A stretch of 17,363 bases of DNA from positions 1 through 17,363 of the forward strand of contig CBFHRK010000042.1 in the NCBI GenBank assembly GCA_965658225.1, written 5' to 3'. Source of the DNA: ECT2AJA-044 sp965658225 (GTDB lineage Bacteria > Bacteroidota > Bacteroidia > Flavobacteriales > ECT2AJA-044). The notes beneath the pieces were generated by a model. That model did not search any database. It saw only the letters and a program-made list of their open reading frames with translations, and was not told the origin of the DNA. The position numbers and the translations under genes are program-made. Shown in pieces: positions 7,604-14,603 of the stretch (positions within the stretch are counted from its first letter, which is position 1; the number at the start of each line of letters is the position of its first letter).

Positions 7604-7631
7604 AAAAAAGCGAACCGGAACAGTTCGCTTT
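7604..7631 (-). terminator. Intrinsic terminator of the transketolase operon
   Basis: Bases 7607-7615 (AAAGCGAAC) and 7623-7631 (GTTCGCTTT) form a 9-bp stem with a 7-nt loop. Read on the minus strand it ends in a run of six T (7604-7609), partly inside the stem. It lies about 25 nt after the stop codon of the transketolase C-terminal subunit gene. Confidence 0.85.
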
Positions 7632-7656
7632 CTTCTACTGGGTTACTCGCTATCAA

Positions 7657-8607
7657 TTATCTGGTCATCAATTTTTTCGCTGCACTTACAATGTTTTCGG
7701 TAGACAATCCGTATTTCTCAAGCAATTGCTCGGGAGTACCACTTTCACCGAATGAATCGTTGACCGCAATAAAGGCCATTGGGCACGGATGCTCTTCGGC
7801 CAATATCTGTGCAACAGAATCACCGAGTCCGCCATTTTTCTGATGCTCTTCGGCCGTGAGAACACGACCTGTTTTTATTGCGCTATTCAGAATTGCATCT
7901 CGATCGATGGGCTTGACCGTGTGCATGTTGATTACTTCTGCTGATATACCTGAGGCGCTCAACTCTTTTGCAGCTTCTAGTGCTTTCCAAACGAGGTGAC
8001 CATTTGCTATAATAGTGATGTCTGTCCCTTCCAGGAGGTGCTGCGCTTTGCCAATTTCAAAAGCTTCGTTTTCACTTGTGAAGTTAGGAACTTTCGGACG
8101 TCCAAAGCGCAAATAAACGGGACCATCATATTCAGCAATAGCCAGAGTAGCGGCTTTTGTTTGGTTGTAGTCACAAGGAACAATGACCGTCATACCAGGA
8201 AGCATCTTCATCATTCCTACATCTTCAAGGATTTGATGCGTGGCACCGTCTTCACCGAGTGTCAATCCTGCATGGGAGGCACAAATTTTAACATTCTTAC
8301 CGCTGTAGGCAATAGATTGGCGAATTTGATCGTATACACGGCCTGTAGAAAAGTTTGCAAAAGTTCCAGTAAAAGGAATTTTGCCCCCGATGGTGAGTCC
8401 CGCAGCAATTCCCATCATGTTAGCCTCCGCAATTCCCACCTGAACAAAGCGTTCTGGAAAACGATCGGCAAAATCATTCATCTTCAATGAACCGGTCAGG
8501 TCGGCGCATAGAGCGACCACATTTTCGTTGGTTTCACCGAGCTCGCTTAAACCTGCTCCAAATCCTGAACGGGTGTCTTTGTTTCCTTGGTTTTCGTATA
8601 CTTTCAT
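7657..8607 (-). CDS. Transketolase, C-terminal subunit (pyrimidine-binding and C-terminal domains)
   Basis: This 316-aa protein is the second half of a split transketolase. It contains the pyrimidine-binding domain with VGIAEANMMGIAAGL (57-71), where Glu61 is the conserved Glu that activates thiamine diphosphate. It also has TGTFANFSTGRVYDQIRQ (80-97), SHAGLTLGEDGATHQ (111-125), a GPVYLRFGRPK strand, and a C-terminal transketolase domain with VLTAEEHQKNGGLG. Together with the N-terminal subunit it moves two-carbon ketol units between sugar phosphates in the non-oxidative pentose phosphate pathway. A lone C half can resemble 1-deoxyxylulose-5-phosphate synthase domains, but the presence of the N half in the same operon supports transketolase. 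It starts 6 nt after the vWA gene, so it depends on the same mRNA. Confidence 0.95.
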   Translation of the reverse strand: MKVYENQGNKDTRSGFGAGLSELGETNENVVALCADLTGSLKMNDFADRFPERFVQVGIAEANMMGIAAGLTIGGKIPFTGTFANFSTGRVYDQIRQSIAYSGKNVKICASHAGLTLGEDGATHQILEDVGMMKMLPGMTVIVPCDYNQTKAATLAIAEYDGPVYLRFGRPKVPNFTSENEAFEIGKAQHLLEGTDITIIANGHLVWKALEAAKELSASGISAEVINMHTVKPIDRDAILNSAIKTGRVLTAEEHQKNGGLGDSVAQILAEEHPCPMAFIAVNDSFGESGTPEQLLEKYGLSTENIVSAAKKLMTR

Positions 8608-8613
8608 AAGTGC

Positions 8614-9996
8614 TTATTGAAGATTGACTACTACTGAGCCACCGGACTCAATTCGAAATTTCTTTGTAATGGTATAAATAGACTCTTTTGCATTCTGAGG
8701 TCGATACACAACGGTGTATGATCCCGGTTGTAAATAATAGGTGTTCTGACGTTTATTGGTTGGCAAGTTGAGCACCCATTCATATTCGTTTCCTTTTTGA
8801 ACATAAATACTTCCAACGCCCTGTGTAGGGGCATTCAAACTAACGAGTCCCGGTGCGGGGATTTCAATTTTAGTGGTTGTGCTTTGATTGATTTGAACAT
8901 TGTACTCAATGTAACGAGGAACAGTCAAAATTTCGAGGTCATAAGTTCCCGTCAAGTACTTTTCACTTTCGTTGAATTGTTGCACATGAAGGGTTCGGAG
9001 CGAATTCTTTCTTCGAACAATACATTGGAAATTTCGATTTCCGCCAATTCCCCCAACTCTCAATTGAAGCCACCCTTGTGGTGCATCGAGTGCGATCACA
9101 TTATGTGTTCCCGGAATAATTCGAATACTGTCCTTCGTAACCGGCGGAATTGTGTGAACTACCATCCGGTATTCAATTAAAGGATCTAAGATTAAGGTAT
9201 CCGGGTTTCCACGATGGTTAATCGTATGAATGTAATTGTACTTTAACTGGCCCGACTGAATGTCGTAGAAGCTCATATTCACATCCGTTTCCGTTGGCAG
9301 TCCGCGCTCGTCGAGTAAATTCACTTGGGCCGTGGTGTTGTTCAATGCTTGAGAGATCACTAAGCCCAATATATTTTCAAAGGTTCGCTCATTGGTTGCG
9401 TCGTAATACTGACCTACACATTCAAAGCTTTCTTTAAACTGATCATCGAGTCCAATGCCGATAACGAATGGTTTTAATATAATCCCTTGTTTTTGAAGCG
9501 CTCGACTTACAGCACAGGGATCTCCGTCACACGCTTCTACGCCATCGGTAATGAGTATGATGACGTTCCGACAATTATCACAGTTATTGGGGAAGTCATA
9601 CGCCGCTTTCTCAAGCGATCGAGCAATGGGCGTGGTTCCTTTGGGTCGGAGCTGACTCAATTTCAATTTGATTCGCTTCAAATTGTTGGGTGCAAACGGA
9701 ACTTCGAGTCGGGTATCGCTGCAGTCTTGCGGAGGAACGGGCTTTTGATGACCGTAAACGCGCAACGCCAATTCAAAATTTGGATCGGGAACTTGCGCCA
9801 AACTGTCGAGCATTCGATTCATGAGTCGCTCCGCAATGTCAATTTTAGTCCCGCTTTCCCATTGAGCATACATACTTTGAGAAGCATCAAAAACAAATAG
9901 AATACGCGTTTTAGGCGGTTTCGGTTTTTCTTGTGCATACGCCAAGCCGCCTACGGCGAGAAAGGCAATTAAAAGTATGTAGCTCTTCCAATTCAT
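8614..9996 (-). CDS. Secreted von Willebrand factor A domain protein with C-terminal beta repeats
   Basis: The 460-aa protein has a clear signal peptide (hydrophobic 7-18, cleavage site near AYA at 19-21). A vWA domain (about 29-218) follows, with a complete MIDAS metal site: DASQS (37-41), the Thr of KGTTP (119-123) and ITDG (149-152, Asp151). Six cysteines (92, 139, 142, 156, 161, 193) in this domain suggest disulfides, fitting export. Residues 223-460 look like three beta-rich modules of about 80 aa, aligning around NLLDERG, ALDAPQG and SLNAPTQG and ending in YxV/YxL turns. No membrane anchor or type IX sorting tail is obvious. Such proteins usually bind protein ligands through the metal site; the ligand is unknown. 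It sits between the two transketolase genes, sharing a TAATG overlap with the first and leaving 6 nt before the second, which is unusual for a secreted protein. Confidence 0.85.
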   Translation of the reverse strand: MNWKSYILLIAFLAVGGLAYAQEKPKPPKTRILFVFDASQSMYAQWESGTKIDIAERLMNRMLDSLAQVPDPNFELALRVYGHQKPVPPQDCSDTRLEVPFAPNNLKRIKLKLSQLRPKGTTPIARSLEKAAYDFPNNCDNCRNVIILITDGVEACDGDPCAVSRALQKQGIILKPFVIGIGLDDQFKESFECVGQYYDATNERTFENILGLVISQALNNTTAQVNLLDERGLPTETDVNMSFYDIQSGQLKYNYIHTINHRGNPDTLILDPLIEYRMVVHTIPPVTKDSIRIIPGTHNVIALDAPQGWLQLRVGGIGGNRNFQCIVRRKNSLRTLHVQQFNESEKYLTGTYDLEILTVPRYIEYNVQINQSTTTKIEIPAPGLVSLNAPTQGVGSIYVQKGNEYEWVLNLPTNKRQNTYYLQPGSYTVVYRPQNAKESIYTITKKFRIESGGSVVVNLQ

Positions 9997-10844
9997 TAGT
10001 AGTCGCCCAGAGTCTCAGGATTTTGTGAAAGGGCCGCTTCCAATTGCTCGTCGTTCGGCGCTACTCCATGCCATTTGTGGGTACCCATCATGAAATCGAC
10101 TCCGTTGCCCATTTCTGTTTTTAATAAGATAACAATGGGCTTCCCGTTCCCGGTTAATTCTTTTGCCTTTTCAAGCACATTTATAACAGAGGAGAGGTCG
10201 TTTCCTTTTTCTTCCACGATGACCGTCCAGCCGAAGGCTGCGAATTTCTCGGCCAAATCACCCATTGGCAGCACTTCATCCGTATCACCATCAATTTGTT
10301 TTGAATTCCAATCCACGGTAGCGATTAAGTTATCTACACCTTTACCCGCTGCGAACATGGCTGCTTCCCAAATCTGACCTTCTTGAAGTTCTCCGTCGCC
10401 GTGAAGCGTGTACACCGTTCTGTTGTCGCCATTGAGCTTTTTAGACAAGGCTGCTCCAATGGCTACTGACAAGCCTTGACCAAGAGATCCAGATGCAATA
10501 CGCACTCCGGGTAAGCCTTCGTGTGTAGTGGGGTGACCTTGAAGTCGGGTATCTATTTTACGAAAGGTATTGAGCTCGTCTACCGGAAAATATCCTTTGC
10601 GCGCAAGAACTGAATAATATACCGGGGAAATGTGACCGTTTGATAGAAAGAAAAGGTCTTCTCCATATCCATCCATTTGAAAATCGCCTGCATTTAACTG
10701 CATTTGAGTGTGAAAGAGTGCGGTAAAAAATTCAACACATCCTAGTGATCCACCTGGGTGTCCAGAGTTTACGGCATGTACCATACGCACAATATCGCGC
10801 CGTGTTTGGGAAACGTGTTTTTGAAGAAGTTCTAAGTCGGCCAT
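9996..10844 (-). CDS. Transketolase, N-terminal subunit (thiamine diphosphate-binding domain)
   Basis: The 282-aa protein is the first half of a split transketolase. HAVNSGHPGGSLG (23-35) contributes catalytic His and Gly residues, SNGHISPVYYS (68-78) and GSLGQGLSVAIGAA (119-132) are family signatures, and GDGELQEGQIWEAAMFA (149-165) with Asn180 forms the thiamine diphosphate/Mg2+ motif (GDG to N, 30 residues). The length matches split archaeal and bacterial transketolase N subunits. It must pair with the C-terminal subunit encoded 1.4 kb downstream. It is the first gene of the operon and is divergent from ychF, with 117 bp between the starts. Its TAA shares one base with the ATG of the vWA gene. 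Confidence 0.96.
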   Translation of the reverse strand: MADLELLQKHVSQTRRDIVRMVHAVNSGHPGGSLGCVEFFTALFHTQMQLNAGDFQMDGYGEDLFFLSNGHISPVYYSVLARKGYFPVDELNTFRKIDTRLQGHPTTHEGLPGVRIASGSLGQGLSVAIGAALSKKLNGDNRTVYTLHGDGELQEGQIWEAAMFAAGKGVDNLIATVDWNSKQIDGDTDEVLPMGDLAEKFAAFGWTVIVEEKGNDLSSVINVLEKAKELTGNGKPIVILLKTEMGNGVDFMMGTHKWHGVAPNDEQLEAALSQNPETLGDY

Positions 10845-10860
10845 GAATCAAAATTTTTGC

Positions 10861-10868
10861 CAAAATTA
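10861..10868 (-). promoter_or_regulatory. Candidate Bacteroidota -7 box for the transketolase operon
   Basis: The minus strand reads TAATTTTG, an exact match to TAnnTTTG, 16 nt before the ATG at 10844. No TTG is visible at the -33 position. A second near-match, AAATTTTG (10849-10856), lies 4 nt before the ATG. Confidence 0.4.
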
Positions 10869-10906
10869 TTCTTTTGTTTGGCCATACGGAAGGGATGTTC
10901 ACTTCT

Positions 10907-10941
10907 TTTGATAAATAGGTGGTTCTCAATTGCTATTTTTG
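10907..10941 (+). promoter_or_regulatory. Candidate Bacteroidota promoter for ychF
   Basis: TTTG (10907-10910) as the -33 element and TATTTTTG (10934-10941) as the -7 box are separated by 23 nt, at the upper end of the usual range. The box ends 20 nt before the ATG, giving a leader of roughly 15 nt. Confidence 0.55.
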
Positions 10942-10961
10942 CCGCCTAAAATCACGGAATT

Positions 10962-12056
10962 ATGAAATGTGGGATCGTAGGGCTTCCAAATGTTGGTAAA
11001 TCGACCTTGTTCAATTGCTTGAGTAATGCAAAAGCTCAATCGGCTAATTATCCATTTTGTACTATTGAGCCAAACATTGGTGTTATTAATGTTCCCGATA
11101 AGCGAATGGCTAAGTTGGAGTCATTGGTGAATCCAGAGCGAGTAGTTCCGGCTACTGTGGAAATTGTTGATATTGCCGGATTAGTAAAAGGCGCGAGTCA
11201 GGGAGAAGGCCTCGGAAATCAATTTTTGGGGAATATACGCGAGACCAATGCTATTCTGCATGTTCTTCGTTGTTTCGACAATGACAATATTGTACATGTA
11301 GACGGTTCTATTAATCCTGTTCGTGACAAAGAAACCATTGACATAGAACTTCAGCTAAAAGATCTCGAAACCGTTGAAAAGAAGATTGATAAAGTTCAAA
11401 AACTTGTAAAAATAGGGGATAAAAGGGCCGTAAAAGGAATGGAGCTTCTCCAGCAATTTAGAGAGTCTTTATTAAAAGGAATAAGCGCAAGAGCGGTAGA
11501 GTGTTCAGAGGAGGATCGCGCCGAATTCATTGACGACATGTATTTGTTAACGGATAAGCCCATTATGTACGTTTGCAATGTCGATGAAGCCGCTGTTCGT
11601 AATGGTAATGAATATGTGGAGCAGGTGCGGGAGGCAGTGAAGGATGAGAATGCTGAAATATTGGTGATCGCAGCGGGCACGGAGGCCGATATTGCTGAAT
11701 TAGAAACCTACGAAGAGCGGAGCATGTTCTTAGAAGACTTGGGACTCGATGAGCCTGGGGTCAATAAACTCATTGTAGCCGCCTATCGTTTACTAAAACT
11801 TCAAACGTACTTTACGGCGGGAGTCAAAGAAGTGCGGGCTTGGACCATTCCAGTGGGAGCGACGGCTCCTCAATCGGCCGGAGTCATTCATACTGATTTT
11901 GAAAAAGGCTTTATTCGAGCAGAAGTAATTCACTACGACGATTACGTGCAATACGGATCGGAAGCATCGTGCCGAGAGGCAGGAAAGATACACGTAGAAG
12001 GGAAAGAATACGTGGTTCAAGATGGCGACGTAATGCATTTCCGCTTTAATGTATAA
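10962..12056 (+). CDS. ychF: Redox-regulated ATPase YchF (OLA1 family, Obg-like P-loop NTPase)
   Basis: The 364-aa protein has full family length. G1 is GLPNVGKS (7-14) right at the N-terminus, followed by YPFCTIEPNIGV (30-41) and G3 DIAGL (70-74). The G4 position reads NVDE (206-209) instead of NKxD, the change that makes YchF prefer ATP over GTP. A coiled-coil insert lies around 130-175, and the C-terminal TGS domain (about 280-362) includes HTDFEKGFIRAEVI and ends in MHFRFNV. YchF binds ribosomes and is linked to translation fidelity and the oxidative stress response. It appears to be a single gene, divergent from the transketolase operon. The stretch after its stop contains only weak hairpins, so some transcripts may continue into parE. 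Confidence 0.98.
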   Translation: MKCGIVGLPNVGKSTLFNCLSNAKAQSANYPFCTIEPNIGVINVPDKRMAKLESLVNPERVVPATVEIVDIAGLVKGASQGEGLGNQFLGNIRETNAILHVLRCFDNDNIVHVDGSINPVRDKETIDIELQLKDLETVEKKIDKVQKLVKIGDKRAVKGMELLQQFRESLLKGISARAVECSEEDRAEFIDDMYLLTDKPIMYVCNVDEAAVRNGNEYVEQVREAVKDENAEILVIAAGTEADIAELETYEERSMFLEDLGLDEPGVNKLIVAAYRLLKLQTYFTAGVKEVRAWTIPVGATAPQSAGVIHTDFEKGFIRAEVIHYDDYVQYGSEASCREAGKIHVEGKEYVVQDGDVMHFRFNV

Positions 12057-12214
12057 GCACTTCCGTTACTACTGTCCGATTAAAAAATCGAGGAGCGTTT
12101 TATAATAAACGAGTATTTAGCGGGGTTTCTCTTCACCCCGGAAGCTATTGAAAAAGCTGTTAAAAACTCCCTGCATATCGGGCCGAGAAGGCCCTGTCAA
12201 ATAGTTATTTTAGA

Positions 12215-12240
12215 AGCCTCAAATAAAGGCTGCTGTTTTT
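12215..12240 (+). terminator. Weak candidate terminator downstream of ychF
   Basis: AGCCT (12215-12219) pairs with AGGCT (12227-12231) around a 7-nt loop, and a run of five T follows at 12236-12240 after a 4-nt gap. The stem is short and the T run displaced, so termination would be partial at best. Confidence 0.3.
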
Positions 12241-12259
12241 GGCGGTCATTGAAAGCATG

Positions 12260-12264
12260 AAGGG
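12260..12264 (+). promoter_or_regulatory. Shine-Dalgarno-like site for parE
   Basis: AAGGG lies 6 nt before the ATG at 12271. It is one of the few purine-rich sites with normal spacing in the window and supports this start. Confidence 0.45.
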
Positions 12265-12270
12265 TTAATC

Positions 12271-14127
12271 ATGGCAGAAAACCAATATAACGAAGACAGT
12301 ATTCGGTCACTCGACTGGAAAGAGCATATTCGGCTTCGACCGGGTATGTATATTGGTAAGCTAGGAGATGGTTCGGCACACGACGACGGTATTTATATTC
12401 TTCTGAAAGAAGTATTGGATAACTCCGTGGACGAATATGTAATGGGAAATGGAAAAACCATTGAAGTATCCATTAAAGGAAGTACGGTTACCATTCGCGA
12501 TTATGGACGAGGTGTTCCTTTAGGGAAAGTAGTTGACGTTGTCAGCAAAATTAATACCGGAGCGAAGTACGATTCAAAAGTATTCAAGAAGTCCGTAGGA
12601 TTGAATGGAGTAGGTACGAAAGCCGTTAATGCGCTCTCTGAATATTTCAAGATCCAATCGGTTCGTGAGAACCAAGCCAAAACGGCGGAGTTTGAGCGTG
12701 GAGCGCTTACATCCGATGAGCCAATAGGAGAAACCACACAGAGAAAAGGAACGAAGGTTTCTTTTATTCCTGATTCAGACATTTTTGGAAACTATCAATA
12801 CCGTACGGAGTATGTTGAAAAAATGCTCTGGAACTATGTATATCTAAACCCGGGATTGACGATTCTCTACAACGGGGAAAAGTTTTATTCCGAAAACGGG
12901 TTAAAAGATTTGCTTCAGGACAATTTAGATGGTGATGTGCTTTTTCCCATTATCCATTTGCGCGGAGACGATATTGAAGTAGCGATTACCGTGAGCGGGA
13001 AGCAATACTCAGAGCAGTATTACAGCTTTGTGAATGGCCAACATACCACTCAAGGTGGAACGCATCAGGCCGCTTTTAGAGAGGCTGTGGTGAAAACGGC
13101 GCGGGAATTTTACAACAAGAGTTTTGAGGCGGCCGATATTCGACAAGGTATTGTTGCTGCTGTGAGTATAAAGGTAATTGAACCCGTTTTTGAAAGTCAG
13201 ACCAAAACAAAGTTGGGTTCGGCGGAAATGGGGCCTGACGGCCCGACCGTAAGGACGTTCATAAATGACTTCGTAAAAACAGAGCTTGACAACTACCTGC
13301 ACAAGAACGAAGACGTTGCCGAAATCTGGCTGAAACAAATACTCTCTGCCGAGCGAGAGAGAAAGGAATTGCAAGGCATTAAAAAACTTGCCCGCGATCG
13401 GCAAAAGAAAGCAAGTCTCCACAATAGAAAACTCCGCGATTGTCGCTCGCATTACGACAATCAAAAAAGCGAAGATCGACTCGAAACCACTTTATTCATT
13501 ACCGAGGGAGACTCGGCTTCAGGTTCCATTACCAAAGCGCGAAGTGTGCGAACACAAGCGGTATTTAGCCTAAAGGGGAAGCCTTTAAACAGTTTTGGAC
13601 TCACTAAAAAAGTGGTGTATGAAAATGAAGAATTCAACCTGCTTCAGGCGGCATTAAATATTGAAGATGGTCTTGAGGGTCTTCGCTACAATAACGTAGT
13701 AATAGCTACCGATGCCGATGTAGACGGTATGCACATCCGTTTGCTTTTAATCACTTTCTTTTTACAATTCTTTCCAGAGTTGATTCGTGAAAATCACTTG
13801 TATATACTTCAAACGCCCTTATTTCGCGTTCGCAACAAACAAAAAACGATTTACTGCTACGACATAAACGAGAAGCAGGAAGCGATGAATGAATTGAAGG
13901 GTAAAGTGGAGATAACGCGCTTTAAAGGACTCGGAGAAATATCTCCTGATGAGTTCAAGCACTTCATCGGAAAGGAAATAAGATTAGACCCTGTTATTAT
14001 TGGTAAAGACGCTACTATTCAAGACTTACTAAGGTTTTATATGGGTAAAAACACACCTGAGCGACAAGAATTTATAATTGAAAACTTACGGGTTGAAAAA
14101 GACCTTGTTGAAGAGGAAGCTTCATGA
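12271..14127 (+). CDS. parE: Type IIA DNA topoisomerase, ATPase subunit (topoisomerase IV subunit B, ParE-like)
   Basis: The 618-aa protein is the ATP-binding subunit of a type IIA topoisomerase. The GHKL ATPase domain shows RLRPGMYIG (21-29), KEVLDNSVDEY (46-56) with catalytic Glu47 and Mg-binding Asn51, RDYGRGVPLG (76-85) and the ATP lid GLNGVGTKAVNAL (110-122). QTKTKLGS (310-317) marks the transducer lysine. The TOPRIM domain has EGDSASG (412-418) and DADVDGMHIR (481-490), the acidic metal triad. FKGLGE (551-556) lies near the end. The length fits ParE rather than the longer GyrB forms, and the partner encoded downstream lacks a gyrase-type GyrA box, so decatenating topoisomerase IV is the better call. 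The stop overlaps the next start (ATGA at 14124-14127). Confidence 0.95.
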   Translation: MAENQYNEDSIRSLDWKEHIRLRPGMYIGKLGDGSAHDDGIYILLKEVLDNSVDEYVMGNGKTIEVSIKGSTVTIRDYGRGVPLGKVVDVVSKINTGAKYDSKVFKKSVGLNGVGTKAVNALSEYFKIQSVRENQAKTAEFERGALTSDEPIGETTQRKGTKVSFIPDSDIFGNYQYRTEYVEKMLWNYVYLNPGLTILYNGEKFYSENGLKDLLQDNLDGDVLFPIIHLRGDDIEVAITVSGKQYSEQYYSFVNGQHTTQGGTHQAAFREAVVKTAREFYNKSFEAADIRQGIVAAVSIKVIEPVFESQTKTKLGSAEMGPDGPTVRTFINDFVKTELDNYLHKNEDVAEIWLKQILSAERERKELQGIKKLARDRQKKASLHNRKLRDCRSHYDNQKSEDRLETTLFITEGDSASGSITKARSVRTQAVFSLKGKPLNSFGLTKKVVYENEEFNLLQAALNIEDGLEGLRYNNVVIATDADVDGMHIRLLLITFFLQFFPELIRENHLYILQTPLFRVRNKQKTIYCYDINEKQEAMNELKGKVEITRFKGLGEISPDEFKHFIGKEIRLDPVIIGKDATIQDLLRFYMGKNTPERQEFIIENLRVEKDLVEEEAS

Positions 14128-14603
14128 GATTAACCAATGAACATCTTAAAGAGCGCTTCGCGCTTCTTTACGCCATTTTGATTCTGGCTATATTAATTGA
14201 TTTGCTAGTATCAGGAGTCGACGGCACGTTGACCGAATATTTCGAAAATCGCGTGTTAAGCTTCTCAGCAATTTTGACTTCACTCGTCCTGTTGCTATTG
14301 GGCAAACCGTATTTCGAATACGATAGTGACGGAGAGGTACTCATTTTTAAATCGAGGTATTTTGCCTTTGAGAAGATTTTTCCTCAATTGACCAAAACAG
14401 CAGAATTCCCGAAACGGAAACTTGTCGATTATAAAATTTCCGGGTTCCCCAGAAGAACCGTCACGATTCGAATAGAAAGTAAAAAAGGGATAACCGTTCG
14501 AAAGTTCAACATCACCTTTTTGTCTAGAGCTAAAAAAAGGCATCTGAAAAAGTCATTAGACAAGATCAAGCGAATGAATAAAGCGGCGAAAACCAAAGAT
14601 TGA
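14124..14603 (+). CDS. Small membrane protein with two transmembrane helices and a basic, possibly PH-like, cytoplasmic domain
   Basis: I do not recognise a named family. The 159-aa protein has two hydrophobic helices (about 13-31 and 43-60) separated by a short acidic segment. An approximately 85-residue beta-rich domain follows: YFEYDSDGEVLIFKSRYF (63-80), KRKLVDYKISG (97-107), RTVTIRIESKKGITVRKF (110-127). It ends in a very basic helix (134-159, rich in Lys and Arg). The order of two helices then a beta domain resembles bacterial PH-domain membrane proteins, though this is only a visual resemblance. The gene is embedded in the topoisomerase operon: its ATG overlaps the parE stop (ATGA), and its TGA shares a base with the parC start (TGATG). 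Expression is therefore tied to both subunits. The basic tail could contact DNA or phospholipid, which is speculation. Confidence 0.75.
   Translation: MRLTNEHLKERFALLYAILILAILIDLLVSGVDGTLTEYFENRVLSFSAILTSLVLLLLGKPYFEYDSDGEVLIFKSRYFAFEKIFPQLTKTAEFPKRKLVDYKISGFPRRTVTIRIESKKGITVRKFNITFLSRAKKRHLKKSLDKIKRMNKAAKTKD

Larger units (their letters stand above)
12057..12270 (+). other. Hairpin-rich intergenic region between ychF and parE, possible structured RNA or leader
   Basis: These 214 nt hold no credible ORF but several inverted repeats in a row: CGATT/AATCG (12077-12090), CGTTT/AAACG (12096-12111), CGGGGT/ACCCCG (12121-12140, 8-nt loop), AGCT/AGCT (12143-12158), GGGCC/GGCCC (12180-12194, 5-nt loop) and AGCCT/AGGCT (12215-12231). 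The loop of the third (TTCTC, 12127-12131) is exactly complementary to the loop of the fifth (GAGAA, 12185-12189), so a kissing interaction is possible. I do not recognise a known RNA family. It may be the parE leader, the ychF 3' UTR or a separate small RNA. The helices are short, and folding has not been computed. Confidence 0.35.

Noticed and set aside
12101..12106. TATAAT as an E. coli-type -10 promoter element upstream of parE
   Set aside because: It lies in the loop of an AT-rich inverted repeat, has no matching -35, and Bacteroidota promoters use TAnnTTTG instead.
12234..12241. TGTTTTTG as the parE -7 box
   Set aside because: It differs from TAnnTTTG at the second base, has no -33 TTG at proper distance, and overlaps the T run of the candidate terminator.
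12057..12270. tRNA or other known structural RNA in the ychF-parE gap
   Set aside because: There is no T-arm GGTTCGA-like sequence, no acceptor stem of 7 bp and no CCA end; no known RNA family is recognised.
14600..14602. TTG as start codon of parC
   Set aside because: The next codon is an ATG at 14603 that shares a base with the preceding stop codon; TTG adds only one residue and is less likely.
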